Both the position numbers and the translations under genes were made by a program. A model generated the notes under the pieces. That model was not told the origin of the DNA. It worked only from the letters and a program-made list of their open reading frames with translations, and ran no database searches. This document shows, in pieces, positions 18,060 to 26,692 of a stretch of DNA of 64,000 nt; within the stretch, counting starts at the first letter, position 1, and every line of letters starts with the position of its first letter. The DNA is taken from NCBI GenBank assembly GCA_016931415.1, contig JAFGEW010000133.1, positions 1 through 64,000 of the forward strand. The letters are read 5' to 3'. Source of the stretch: Verrucomicrobiota bacterium (GTDB taxonomy: Bacteria > Auribacterota > JABMQX01 > JAFGEW01).

Positions 18060-18446
18060 CTACTTCCTCGAGTACGCGCGCAGCAGGCCCTTGAACATGG
18101 GGTAGTGCTTGACGTTCAGGGTCTTCAGCTCGGCGCCTTCGGTCCTCGCGGTCGCGGCGATTACGGCATCGGCCAGACGGACGCCGTGCGATCTGCCGTA
18201 GTCGCGTTTCAGAAGGCCGGCGTCCTTGGCGATCTCGGCCGTCACGGGCACGATGCGGAAAACAGAAATCAGGTCGTCGAGAATTGCCTGCTCGCGATCG
18301 CCCTTCACCCCGGAGTACAGCTGCGCAACTTCAATAGACGAGAGCACGATCTGATCCGCGTGCTCTTGGACGAACGAGACAGCCGGCCCGTGGCCGCGCA
18401 GGTAGTCAACCATGATGTCGGTGTCGACGAGGATGGGCTTGCGCAC
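18060..18446 (-). CDS. vapC: PIN-domain toxin (VapC type)
   Basis: 128 aa, the normal VapC length. Acidic active-site residues are visible: Asp8 in ILVDTDIMVDYLRG, Glu in SSIEVAQLYSGV (about residue 40), and Asp in GVRLADAVIAATA (about residue 94). VapC toxins are Mg2+-dependent RNases that cut tRNA or rRNA. It starts 4 bp after the stop of the ribbon-helix-helix antitoxin gene, completing a type II toxin-antitoxin operon. Confidence 0.9.
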   Translation of the reverse strand: MRKPILVDTDIMVDYLRGHGPAVSFVQEHADQIVLSSIEVAQLYSGVKGDREQAILDDLISVFRIVPVTAEIAKDAGLLKRDYGRSHGVRLADAVIAATARTEGAELKTLNVKHYPMFKGLLRAYSRK

Positions 18447-18450
18447 GGTG

Positions 18451-18684
18451 TCAGCCCCGACCCCACTCAGCGCGAACCGTGCCGAAGTCGGGCAAGTCGT
18501 CGCGCTCTTTCCACAGACCCGCTGCCTGCTCCAACGCGGCCTTCTGCTGCTTGGCGCCGGTCTGCTCGATGAGGCGATCCACAGCCTGCCGGATCAGCTC
18601 GCTCTGCTTCTTGCCCGTCGCCCTGGCGAGCGCCGCGAGCGCCTCGCGCTCTTTCTTTGTCAGGTACACCTGTGTGCGGAACAT
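18451..18684 (-). CDS. vapB: Ribbon-helix-helix antitoxin (VapB type)
   Basis: 77 aa starting at the ATG at 18684, which follows GGAGGGGGC. The N-terminal strand FRTQVYLTKKEREALAALA and the helix KKQSELIRQAVDRLI are a CopG/ribbon-helix-helix DNA-binding fold; the C-terminal part (ERDDLPDFGTVRAEW) would wrap the toxin. Expected to neutralise the downstream PIN toxin and to repress its own operon through the palindrome at 18701-18717. Confidence 0.85.
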   Translation of the reverse strand: MFRTQVYLTKKEREALAALARATGKKQSELIRQAVDRLIEQTGAKQQKAALEQAAGLWKERDDLPDFGTVRAEWGRG

Positions 18685-18700
18685 CACGCCCCCTCCAACA

Positions 18701-18717
18701 TATACACCTGCTGTATA
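18701..18717 (-). promoter_or_regulatory. Autoregulatory operator of the vapBC operon
   Basis: Perfect inverted repeat TATACA-CCTGC-TGTATA, 17 bp upstream of the antitoxin ATG. On the minus strand it covers a TATACA -10 box, with TTACGG 17 bp upstream as a weak -35. A ribbon-helix-helix dimer pair binding here would block transcription. Palindrome seen; role inferred from type II toxin-antitoxin systems. Confidence 0.6.
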
Positions 18718-18764
18718 CATCATCTATCGGCAACCCGTAAGGGGAAAGAAGCCCCAATGGAGGC

Positions 18765-19238
18765 TCACTCGATCGGGAGGATGAGCTCGCTGCCCTCGTA
18801 GAACCCTTCGCCGTCCGCCTGGACCATTCCGCCGCATTGCTCGACGAAGTAATGGAGGAACTCTCCGCTGGCGACGCAACCGGCGTCGTCAATGTCCATC
18901 AGCAACTGGCACGCGATGGTGAACCTAGTTGCCCGCAGGTGAGCGGCGACACGGTCGCGCGCTGGAGATCCCTCGGGGCCAAGAAACTCGTCGATGAACT
19001 CGGCGCACTCCCGCCGGCAGAGCGATTCCTGTCCGTCGTCGCGGTTGCACTCGACAAGGATCGGCTTTCTTTCGGGCGCGTAGATCAGCTCGAAGTCGTT
19101 CCAGTCCGGCGAGCTCAGTGCGGCTTCGTCATCGACCTTGGCCGTCAGGTTGAAGCCTCGATCGCGCAGCGCGCCGAGCGCCGTGTTGATCGTCGGAACC
19201 TCAGTACTTGTGCAGAAGCATCGAGTGTAGTAGCCCAT
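18765..19238 (-). CDS. Hypothetical protein
   Basis: 157 aa, soluble, acidic. It begins MGYYTRCFCTSTEVPTINTAL, with a small alpha/beta pattern and the acidic segment LVECNRDDGQESLC near the middle. It has no signal peptide or membrane segment and no family I recognise. It follows a methyltransferase by 29 bp on the same strand and may be co-transcribed. Confidence 0.7.
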   Translation of the reverse strand: MGYYTRCFCTSTEVPTINTALGALRDRGFNLTAKVDDEAALSSPDWNDFELIYAPERKPILVECNRDDGQESLCRRECAEFIDEFLGPEGSPARDRVAAHLRATRFTIACQLLMDIDDAGCVASGEFLHYFVEQCGGMVQADGEGFYEGSELILPIE

Positions 19239-19267
19239 AATACGGCAATCGCCCGAGTAACCGGCAG

Positions 19268-20167
19268 TCAGATCCCCCTGCAGACCGTCCCGAAGCTGAA
19301 CGTGAGCAGGCCGGGGTACGCTGTGTGATAACTGCGGCCCTTGTGGCCGAAGTCGCGCTCGATCTCCCTGCGGATCTCCGCTTCGGCTTCAGCCTCCGAG
19401 GCGCCGCGGTCGAGCAGAAGCTGCTTCCACTTGCGGATGCCCTCGTCGTCGGACGGAAGGTTCCCCAATCCGTCGTTGCAGATCGCACTGAACAAGCGCT
19501 CCTTGTCCGGCGTGTCGATGGGGGGCAAGAGCAGGCGCACCGCATCGCCGGTGCGCGCCTGGACATGGTGCAAGCCGGCCTTGTGCATGAGGACGGGCAT
19601 CTTCATCCCGATGTTGTGGTCAACGCCCGTCCGCCGCCGGATGCTGGCGTTCATTGCCTGGAGCATCGACAACGGCACATCCTCCTGTTCATCGGTCTCG
19701 TGGATGTGCAGGAGTGCGTTGGCGGCGTTGCGGCTTCCTTCGCATGCGATCACCATTCCGCCGTGCCGTGTGACGCGGATCATTTCCGCAAGAGCCTTCT
19801 CGGGATCGGCGACGTGCATCATGACGGTGTGGGTGATCGCTACGTCGAAGGCATCGTCGTCGAGGGGCGCGCTGTGCACGTCGCCGTGCAGGAGCTGCGC
19901 CCTGTACGGGAGGCCGGCAAGTAACTCGCGTCCCTTCGCCAGGAGCGCCTCGGAAGAGTCGAAGCCCGTGTACGTGCTCCCCGGTGCCAGCATCGGCATC
20001 AGGAACAGACCTAGCCAGCCGAAGCCGCATCCGAAGTCCACCACGCGCTGCGGCTTGTCGTCCAGCCGCCACACCGTGCGCACGAGGAACTCCCAGTAGT
20101 CCCGGTTGTGGTAGAGCGACCGGCTCGCGCGCAGGTACTCGAACTTGCTGTCCCAGTCTACAGCCAC
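19268..20167 (-). CDS. Class I SAM-dependent methyltransferase
   Basis: 299 aa from a GTG at 20167 preceded by GAAGGAG. Motif I VVDFGCGFGWLGLFL, acidic loop TGFDSSEALL, post-I HGDVHSAPL and VAITHTVMMHVADPEKAL are standard class I (ubiE/Methyltransf_11-like) elements. The C-terminal 110 residues, including KMPVLMHKAGLHHVQ, are less typical. It lies 18 bp from the preceding methyltransferase, so the two are likely an operon with the hypothetical downstream. Confidence 0.87.
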   Translation of the reverse strand: MAVDWDSKFEYLRASRSLYHNRDYWEFLVRTVWRLDDKPQRVVDFGCGFGWLGLFLMPMLAPGSTYTGFDSSEALLAKGRELLAGLPYRAQLLHGDVHSAPLDDDAFDVAITHTVMMHVADPEKALAEMIRVTRHGGMVIACEGSRNAANALLHIHETDEQEDVPLSMLQAMNASIRRRTGVDHNIGMKMPVLMHKAGLHHVQARTGDAVRLLLPPIDTPDKERLFSAICNDGLGNLPSDDEGIRKWKQLLLDRGASEAEAEAEIRREIERDFGHKGRSYHTAYPGLLTFSFGTVCRGI

Positions 20168-20185
20168 AGCCCACTCCTTCGGCGA

Positions 20186-20932
20186 TCAGCCCTTGGGCTT
20201 CTTCAAGACGTAGATGATGAAATTCGGCACGCGGATCTCGTCATCGAGCTCCGGGAACTCCTTGAGAACCTCCGGGGAAACAGTGGGCTCAATGAGCTGC
20301 TCGATCGAGAACCCGGCATCGCGAAAGCCCGTCATGTACGTCGCCAAGGATCGGTGGAAGTTTGTGAACTTCACACCCAACATTGTCCAGCGACGCTCCC
20401 CCTCCTCGAAGTAGCGGTCCAGGATGACATGCTGTTTCTGGCCGTCCTCTGCTCGTTGCCATCCACCCACCGCAGAGCGCATGGGGTGAAGATTGGCCAC
20501 AACAAATCGGCCGCCTGAGCGCAGGACTCTGAACACCTCGCGGTTGTTCGCCTGGAAGTCGGGCAGGTCACATTGATTGAGGTAGGACACGACCAAGTCG
20601 AAAGATCCGTCAGCCAGAAAACCAAGTTTCTGTGCATCAGCGACCCGATAGTCATCCTTGTCTGATCGAAGCTCCAGGGCTGCTTCGATCATTGGTTTGC
20701 ACAGGTCTATTCCCAGGGCGTATGCCGCACCCCGCTCAACGAGCATCCGACAAAAGCGGCCTTCACCACAGCCGCAGTCCAGCACCCTCAGACCTTCCAC
20801 CTGGCCGCACGCCTCGAGCATGGGCCCGTCCAGCAGACAGGTTCGCGTTGGGTTTCTCCCCTCACGAGCCTCCTTGATCCAGGCGGGTGTCAGTGCAACC
20901 CACTCGTTGTTGAGGTTGTCTCTGTTTGCCAT
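20186..20932 (-). CDS. Class I SAM-dependent methyltransferase
   Basis: 248 aa from the ATG at 20932; an upstream TTG would add six residues. SAM site: VLDCGCGEGRFCRML, LGIDLCKPMIEAA, ADAQKLGF and FDLVVSYLNQCDLPD. Small-molecule-type methyltransferase with unknown substrate. Its first 114 bp, including upstream sequence, are duplicated at 23199-23312 next to tRNA-Pro, on the other side of the AbiE module. Confidence 0.87.
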   Translation of the reverse strand: MANRDNLNNEWVALTPAWIKEAREGRNPTRTCLLDGPMLEACGQVEGLRVLDCGCGEGRFCRMLVERGAAYALGIDLCKPMIEAALELRSDKDDYRVADAQKLGFLADGSFDLVVSYLNQCDLPDFQANNREVFRVLRSGGRFVVANLHPMRSAVGGWQRAEDGQKQHVILDRYFEEGERRWTMLGVKFTNFHRSLATYMTGFRDAGFSIEQLIEPTVSPEVLKEFPELDDEIRVPNFIIYVLKKPKG

Positions 20933-20960
20933 CGCTTCGGTCGCCTTCAAACGGATCTGA
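20847..20960. repeat. Direct repeat copy A around the AbiE module
   Basis: 114 bp covering the methyltransferase start, matching 23199-23312 without gaps and with about 15 mismatches by hand count (about 87% identity). The pair brackets the four-helix-bundle and AbiE genes. Confidence 0.85.
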
Positions 20961-20974
20961 ATGGATTCGAATGC

Positions 20975-21337
20975 CTAGTGGCTTTGCTTGTCCAGGCCCG
21001 AGATCAACCCGCTGAGCATGCGGGCGGTTTCCTCGAGAGAATCTTTGAGCCGGGCGTGGACCGTGATGTCCAGGAGCTTCCCACGCTTCGCCAGCTCGAG
21101 CACCGGCACACACTCCTGAACGGACCCGCGCGCAATGCCGAAGAAGTTGCGCCGTTCCGCCTTCGTAAACCGCCCGTTCCCCTCCGCGATGTTGGCGGCG
21201 ATCGACAGCGCCGCACGGTTCGTCTGATCACGCAGGTAGAAGTATCCCCGCCGGAAGTCCTCGGTCAGCGCGGCAACCGCATCAGCGAAATCGACGGCCT
21301 TCTGGTAGACGAGAAGCTTCTCGAACGCAAACGCCAT
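20975..21337 (-). CDS. Four-helix-bundle protein (23S rRNA IVP family)
   Basis: 120 aa. FEKLLVYQKAVDFADAV at the start and SIAANIAEGNGR in the middle are hallmarks of the small four-helix-bundle proteins often encoded in 23S rRNA intervening sequences and scattered in genomes, sometimes beside retron- or diversity-generating elements. Molecular role unknown. Here it is not in rRNA but beside AbiE genes inside a repeat-bounded segment. Confidence 0.88.
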   Translation of the reverse strand: MAFAFEKLLVYQKAVDFADAVAALTEDFRRGYFYLRDQTNRAALSIAANIAEGNGRFTKAERRNFFGIARGSVQECVPVLELAKRGKLLDITVHARLKDSLEETARMLSGLISGLDKQSH

Positions 21338-21611
21338 GGTCAGAGTCTCCTGGTTAGAGAGTAGACCTTAGGAGAAAGACGCCATTCCGAGTCGACGCGT
21401 CGATTGGAGCAGTAGACGGTCGCCATAATCCTATCTCCTTTCTCCTGCTATGTTCTTCTCAGCTCGGAGAGCTGAGGAAAAGCGAAGTCCCTCTCAAGGT
21501 ATAGAACGAATCATCCGCCGGTTTCTCGATAGCTGGCTCGATACCGGGTCATGATGACCGAGTAAGGACTCGTTCACATGGCGACATGAGCGAGCAAGTT
21601 CGACCAGCATC
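21338..21611. other. Gene-free gap
   Basis: 274 bp between the four-helix-bundle gene and abiEii. No convincing gene; two purine-rich stretches near 21370 and 21440 have TCTCCTTTCTCCTG-like pyrimidine repeats. No repeat family recognised. Confidence 0.4.
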
Positions 21612-22496
21612 TCAGGCCGTCTTGAGGTTCCGGGCCTGGACCATGATCGGCCAGACACGATCCCGCACGGCCTGAACCACCTCCGCAAAACCCTCCGGCG
21701 CGTCCTTGATCTCCACACGTCGCAGGAACTCGCGCCACAGCCGCCCGGCGCTGGCATCGATGGCGAACTCCTCGGACAGACCGGCAGGCACCTCGCGGGG
21801 AATCTCCGTCTTCCTCCGCTGGAACGTGGCGCGGATGGCTTTGACCAGTTCATCATCATCGAGCTTGTGGATTCGGAAGATGACCAGCAGGTCGTAGTAG
21901 TCTCTCATGCGGCTGTTGGTCAGGCCCCGTACCACGGCCGCTTCCAGTTTCTCGGCCACCACGGTATGGGGCGGGTACATCCGCAGGATGGGAGCACTCA
22001 TCTCCAGGAGCGTCGGGAAAGCCGCCTTGGTCGCCGTCGGCGTGACGGCATCCCCGAAACCCACATCGATCTGCATCGGGATTCTGGCGCTGCCGAGTAT
22101 GGCGACGAGTTTGACGCGGATGCCCCCATACTCCTGCTCCTCCAGAATCTCGGTGGCGACCACGCCATCAGCATCGAAGGTCAGGCCATCGTCATCGACC
22201 TTCGTGGCGAGCACCTGCCGTACGGTCATGGCCACGGCCTGCGGCGTCGCCTCTCCATGCCCCAACAGATCAAGGTCCTTGGTTGGACGATGCAGGTTCC
22301 CGGCCCAGACCCGGAAAAGCATGGCCCCCTTGAGAATGAACCGGTCAACGTGCGGCGACCGGCAAAGCCGATAGAGGAATCGCTCAACGGCGTACTGGGT
22401 CAAAATCGCGTTGTAGTCTTCGCCGCGGGCCTGCCGGAGATTCATCAGGCGCTGCCGGACCGATGCCGCTTGGTTGCTGACGGGGCGCTTGATCAT
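21612..22496 (-). CDS. abiEii: AbiEii nucleotidyltransferase toxin
   Basis: 294 aa. The DNA-polymerase-beta-like nucleotidyltransferase site is ILKGAMLFRVW followed by RPTKDLDLLG (the D-x-D metal pair, near residue 72). A second conserved block, HTVVAEKLEAAV, and the region NSRMRDYYDLLVIF match the AbiEii/MenT family (PF08843). Characterised members add nucleotides to the tRNA acceptor end or block translation, giving phage defence by abortive infection. Its start overlaps the stop of abiEi by 4 bp (ATGA), indicating coupled translation. Confidence 0.92.
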   Translation of the reverse strand: MIKRPVSNQAASVRQRLMNLRQARGEDYNAILTQYAVERFLYRLCRSPHVDRFILKGAMLFRVWAGNLHRPTKDLDLLGHGEATPQAVAMTVRQVLATKVDDDGLTFDADGVVATEILEEQEYGGIRVKLVAILGSARIPMQIDVGFGDAVTPTATKAAFPTLLEMSAPILRMYPPHTVVAEKLEAAVVRGLTNSRMRDYYDLLVIFRIHKLDDDELVKAIRATFQRRKTEIPREVPAGLSEEFAIDASAGRLWREFLRRVEIKDAPEGFAEVVQAVRDRVWPIMVQARNLKTA

Positions 22497-23104
22497 GTCA
22501 GCGCCTCGATGTACGGCCGGATGATCCGGGCGACCCGGTCGATTCGGGCCATCTCGTACAGGTCGCTGGGCGTGGCTTTGTGCTGGCGCAGACAATCGCG
22601 CAGCGCTTCGATGGCCACGTCCTGCCCGACATGGTCGCGGTATTTGAAGCAGTCGGCCACGGTCTTGGCTGGGCTGGTGATGCGTACCGTGACGCCCTCG
22701 ATCTGTCGGGTTTCGATGCCGCTCATGAGCGATCGGCCGGAGGCGCGCACGACTCGGATCGGCGGCTGGTCGATCTTCGGGGGATGCCCCACCTTGCTGA
22801 TCATGATCCACACGGCGTGGGGAACCTGCGTGGTGATCTCGTGGAACTCCAACGCCGAGATAAGACACACCACCGCTTTGGACGCTCGGGCGCTGACGGT
22901 CGCCAGGTCGATGTGCCGGGTGGGTTCGTGCTCCGGGAGCGTGTAGATGCCCCGCGCCTGTCGGATCAGCTCACCCCGATCCGTCAGCCGCTGGAGCACC
23001 GTTCGGGGCACGCCAATCGCGTCCAGATCGCGCGGACGGATCACCCTGTGCTTGCGAACGTACCGGATCAGCTTGTCGCCTTGCGTCTTCATGTCGCTTA
23101 ACAT
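22493..23104 (-). CDS. abiEi: AbiEi antitoxin / transcriptional repressor
   Basis: 203 aa. The N-terminal winged helix (IRPRDLDAIGVPRTVLQRLTDRG, residues about 18-40) and the following ARGIYTLPEHEP are typical of AbiEi (type IV antitoxin, PF13338/PF09407). The C-terminal part (TSPAKTVADCFKYRDHVGQDVA) matches the antitoxin C-terminal domain. AbiEi represses its own promoter through inverted repeats. The ATG at 23104 is used; an ATG at 23092 is possible, because TTGACA with a 17-bp spacer lies directly upstream and its -10 would overlap the first ATG. Confidence 0.92.
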   Translation of the reverse strand: MLSDMKTQGDKLIRYVRKHRVIRPRDLDAIGVPRTVLQRLTDRGELIRQARGIYTLPEHEPTRHIDLATVSARASKAVVCLISALEFHEITTQVPHAVWIMISKVGHPPKIDQPPIRVVRASGRSLMSGIETRQIEGVTVRITSPAKTVADCFKYRDHVGQDVAIEALRDCLRQHKATPSDLYEMARIDRVARIIRPYIEALT

Positions 23105-23176
23105 GCCGTGTTACGATTCCTCTGTCAATACGAGTTATCGGCAGAGCTATTGTAACAACGTTAGCCGCACAGGCCA

Positions 23177-23284
23177 ACCGTCCAGCAGGCCGTTACGCGT
23201 GGGGTTTCTCCCCTCACGAGCCTCCTTGATCCAGGCCGGCGTAAGGTCAACCCATTCGCTGTTGAGATCGTCTCTGCTTGCCAT
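23177..23284 (-). pseudogene. Truncated 5' fragment of the methyltransferase gene
   Basis: Encodes MASRDDLNSEWVDLTPAW followed by IKEAREGRNPTRNGLLDG, matching residues 1-36 of the methyltransferase at 20186-20932, then loses homology. No SAM-binding motif remains. It lies between tRNA-Pro and abiEi. Confidence 0.85.
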
Positions 23285-23312
23285 CGCCTCGATTGTCTTC
23301 AAACGGATCTGA
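23199..23312. repeat. Direct repeat copy B around the AbiE module
   Basis: The partner of 20847-20960, in the same orientation, 26 bp from the tRNA-Pro 3' end. Confidence 0.85.
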
Positions 23313-23338
23313 CTGGGTCTGAACCAGAAATGGGGAGA

Positions 23339-23414
23339 TGGTCGGGGTGAGTGGATTCGAACCACCGGCCCCCTGGTCCCAAACCAGGTGCGCTAGCCAC
23401 TGCGCCACACCCCG
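23339..23414 (-). tRNA. tRNA-Pro (anticodon TGG), CCA encoded
   Basis: On the minus strand the acceptor CGGGGTG pairs with CACCCCG. The anticodon stem CCTGG/CCAGG encloses a loop TTTGGGA with anticodon TGG. The T-arm has GGTTCGAATCC. The discriminator A and CCA are encoded (23342-23339). Confidence 0.95.
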
Positions 23415-23710
23415 ATCGGAGTGGGCCAAGACTACTCGGCGACGGGGTGCCGTGCCAAGTACATTTCGCGGCGGACGTGCGGGGTTGTATGAAAGCTCAT
23501 CGGGCTATGCGGTGGTCTTGTGCTCGCCGCCCAGGGCAAGCGCGTCCTCCCCGGCGACGCGCTTGCCCTGGGCTGATCTATGCAGACCCTTCGGGGCCTG
23601 TGGCGTGAGACATCAGGACATGCTTGCCATGGTTGAGGGTCCACGATGGCTCGTGGGCATTGATCTGCTTTGCCTCCTCTGGTAACCTCCCAGCTTCTGT
23701 GAGGAGGACC

Positions 23711-26692
23711 ATGCAGCAGCAAACGCATCGGATCGAGGTCGCGCTCAAGGCCGGCGTGCGCGACGCGCCGGGCGAGGGCGTGCGCCACAAGGTGGCCGAG
23801 CACCTGGGCATCGAGCTGGCCGGCGTGCGCGTCGTCGAGGTCTACACGATTGTCGGCGACCTCACGGCCTACGAGCTGGAACAAGTCCAGGCCGAGCTGT
23901 TCACCGATCCCGTGATTCAGGTTTCCTCGCTGGGCAAGCCCCTTGCCAAGGAGTGCGACTACTTCATCGAGGTCGGCTTCCGGCCCGGCGTGACCGACAA
24001 CGTCGGCCGCACGTCCGTGGCCGGCATCCGCGACGTGCTCCCCGGCGCGGCCGAACGCCCGATCGAAGTGTACACGTCGAAGCAATACCTCCTCGAGGGC
24101 TGCACGAGCGCGGCCGACGCCGAGCGGATCGCCTCCGGCCTGCTCGCCAACGATCTGATCCAGCGCTGGCGGGTGCTGAGCGCGGCCGAGTACGCCACAC
24201 TCGACGCGCCGCCGCTGAGCGTGCCGAAGGTCGAGCTCGCCCACGAGCCGCAGGTGCGCACCATCGACCTCGAGGTCAGCGACGACGAGTTGCTGCGGAT
24301 CAGCACCGAGGGCATCCTGGCGCTCACGCTCGACGAGATGAAGGCGATCCAGGCCTATTACCGCCGGCCCGACGTGATCGCAAAGCGGAAGGTGCTCGGC
24401 CTTGGCGCGCAGCCGACCGACGTCGAGCTCGAATGCCTCGCCCAGACATGGTCCGAGCACTGCAAGCACAAGATCTTCAACGCCGTGATCGAGTACCGCG
24501 AGGATGGCCGCGTCGAGACGATCAACTCGCTGTTCAAGACGTACGTGCGCGGCTCGACCGAAGAGATCGCGCAGAAGATCGACTGGCTCGTGAGCATCTT
24601 CCACGACAACGCGGGCATCATCAAGTTCGCCGACGAGTGGAACCTCGTCGTCAAGGTCGAGACGCACAACTCGCCGTCGGCGCTCGATCCGTACGGCGGC
24701 GCCCTGACGGGCATCGTCGGCGTCAACCGCGATCCCGCGGGCACGGGTCTCGGTTCGAAGCTCATCTTCAACACCGACGTCTTCTGCTTTGGCCCACCCG
24801 ATTACGAGGGCGAGATTCCCCCGCGCTTGCTGCACCCGAAGCGCATCTTCGACGGTGTGCGCATGGGCGTCGAGCACGGTGGCAACAAGAGCGGAATCCC
24901 GACCGTGAACGGCGCGATCCTGTTCGACGAGCGCTTTATCGGCAAGCCGCTTGTCTTCTGCGGCACGGGCGGCCTCATCCCGTCGAGGGTGGGGGAGGCC
25001 GACGCGGCGGTGAAGGTTGCCACGCCCGGCGACGCGATCGTCATGGTCGGCGGCCGGATCGGCAAGGACGGCATCCACGGCGCGACGTTCTCGTCGGTCG
25101 AGATCGACGAAAAGTCGCCCACGAGCGCTGTCCAGATCGGCGACCCGATCACCCAGAAGGTCATGCTCGACTTCCTGCTCGAAGCGCGCGACCTCGGCCT
25201 CTATACGCTCATCACCGACAACGGCGCCGGCGGGCTCTCGTCGAGCATCGGAGAGACGGCACAACTGAGCGGCGGCGCGGAGATCGAGCTTGCCCACGCG
25301 CCGCTCAAGTACGGTGGCCTCGATCCCTGGGAGATCTTCGTGAGCGAGGCGCAGGAGCGGATGACAGTCGGCGTACCGGCGGCGACGCGCGATGCCTTCC
25401 TCGCGCTCGCCAAGCGCCGGGGCGTTGAAGCGACGGTGCTCGGTACGTACACCGACAGCGGCCTGTTACACGTGACGTATCACGGGGAGTCCGTCGGCAG
25501 TATCGACATGGACTTCCTCCACGACGGCTGCCCGACGCTGCACCTCAAGGCGACATGGACGCCCCCGAAGCTCAACGAGCCGGAGATCGAGACGAAGAAG
25601 GACCACACGGACACGCTTCTCGCCATGCTCGGCCGGCTCAACGTCTGCAGCAAGGAGCCGGTGATCCGCCAGTACGACCACGAAGTGCAGTCGATGAGCG
25701 TGGTCAAACCGCTGTGCGGCGTCGCCAACGACGGCCCCGCCGACGCCGCCGTGTTGCGGCCGCTCTACGGATCCGACGCGGGGATCGCTGTCGCGTGCGG
25801 CATCAATCCCAGTTATGGCGACATCGATACGTACCACATGGTCGCGTGCGTCATTGACGAGGCCGTGCGCAACGTCATCGCCGTCGGCGCCAAGCCCGGC
25901 ACGATCGCCGGCCTGGACAACTTCTGCTGGCCCGACCCGGTGCAGTCGCCAAAAACGCCCGACGGCGAGCACAAGCTCGCCCAGCTCGTGCGCGCATGCC
26001 GCGCCCTGTACGACTACACGGTCGCCTACGGCGTGCCGTGCATCTCGGGCAAGGACAGCATGAAGAACGACTACAAGCTCGGCGAGTGGGCGATCTCGAT
26101 CCCGCCAACAATGCTCTTCACCGCCGTGGGCCGCGTGCCCAACGTCCGCTGTGCGGTCACGAGCGACGCGAAAGCCGACGGCGACGTCGTCTACGTGCTC
26201 GGCGTGACGCGCAACGAGCTCGGCGGCTCGCAGTACTATGCGCACTACGGCGCCGTCGGCCGCAGCGTGCCGAAGGTCGAGGCGCTCAAAGCGCTGAAGC
26301 TCTACACGGCGCTGGCGCACGCTATCGAACGCGGGCTCGTCCGCTCGTGCCACGACTGCTCCGACGGCGGGCTCGGCGTCGCGCTGGCCGAGACCGCGTT
26401 CGCGGGCGGCCTGGGCATGAAGATCGAGCTTCAACGCGTGCCCAACGACAACGTGACGCGCGAGGACTTCCTGCTCTTCAGCGAATCGCAGAGCCGCTTC
26501 GTCGTCACCGTCGAGCCGTGCCACATGCACAGCTTCGAGATGACGCTGAGCGGACTGCCGTTCGCGCGCATCGGCACGGTCAACGCCGAGCCGCGACTCG
26601 TCATCAAGGGCTTCGGCGTGCGGCCCATCGTGAACGCGGCGATCGGCGATCTCAAGGAAGCCTGGCAGGCGCCACTGCGGGGGGTGGTCTGA
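23711..26692 (+). CDS. purL: FGAM synthase, PurS-PurS-PurL fusion
   Basis: 993 aa. Phosphoribosylformylglycinamidine synthase, step 4 of purine synthesis, uses ATP and glutamine-derived ammonia to make FGAM. The ATG at 23711 follows GAGGAGGA. Residues about 6-75 (VALKAGVRDAPGEGVRHKV...) are a PurS-like domain and residues about 80-165 (FIEVGFRPGVTDNVGR...) a second one; the rest is the PurL synthetase with the marker QTWSEHCKHK (about 245) and the two AIRS-like halves. PurS and small PurL are usually separate proteins in Bacillus; this fused intermediate form is known in several phyla. Glutaminase activity comes from PurQ, encoded directly downstream with a 1-bp overlap. Confidence 0.95.
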   Translation: MQQQTHRIEVALKAGVRDAPGEGVRHKVAEHLGIELAGVRVVEVYTIVGDLTAYELEQVQAELFTDPVIQVSSLGKPLAKECDYFIEVGFRPGVTDNVGRTSVAGIRDVLPGAAERPIEVYTSKQYLLEGCTSAADAERIASGLLANDLIQRWRVLSAAEYATLDAPPLSVPKVELAHEPQVRTIDLEVSDDELLRISTEGILALTLDEMKAIQAYYRRPDVIAKRKVLGLGAQPTDVELECLAQTWSEHCKHKIFNAVIEYREDGRVETINSLFKTYVRGSTEEIAQKIDWLVSIFHDNAGIIKFADEWNLVVKVETHNSPSALDPYGGALTGIVGVNRDPAGTGLGSKLIFNTDVFCFGPPDYEGEIPPRLLHPKRIFDGVRMGVEHGGNKSGIPTVNGAILFDERFIGKPLVFCGTGGLIPSRVGEADAAVKVATPGDAIVMVGGRIGKDGIHGATFSSVEIDEKSPTSAVQIGDPITQKVMLDFLLEARDLGLYTLITDNGAGGLSSSIGETAQLSGGAEIELAHAPLKYGGLDPWEIFVSEAQERMTVGVPAATRDAFLALAKRRGVEATVLGTYTDSGLLHVTYHGESVGSIDMDFLHDGCPTLHLKATWTPPKLNEPEIETKKDHTDTLLAMLGRLNVCSKEPVIRQYDHEVQSMSVVKPLCGVANDGPADAAVLRPLYGSDAGIAVACGINPSYGDIDTYHMVACVIDEAVRNVIAVGAKPGTIAGLDNFCWPDPVQSPKTPDGEHKLAQLVRACRALYDYTVAYGVPCISGKDSMKNDYKLGEWAISIPPTMLFTAVGRVPNVRCAVTSDAKADGDVVYVLGVTRNELGGSQYYAHYGAVGRSVPKVEALKALKLYTALAHAIERGLVRSCHDCSDGGLGVALAETAFAGGLGMKIELQRVPNDNVTREDFLLFSESQSRFVVTVEPCHMHSFEMTLSGLPFARIGTVNAEPRLVIKGFGVRPIVNAAIGDLKEAWQAPLRGVV

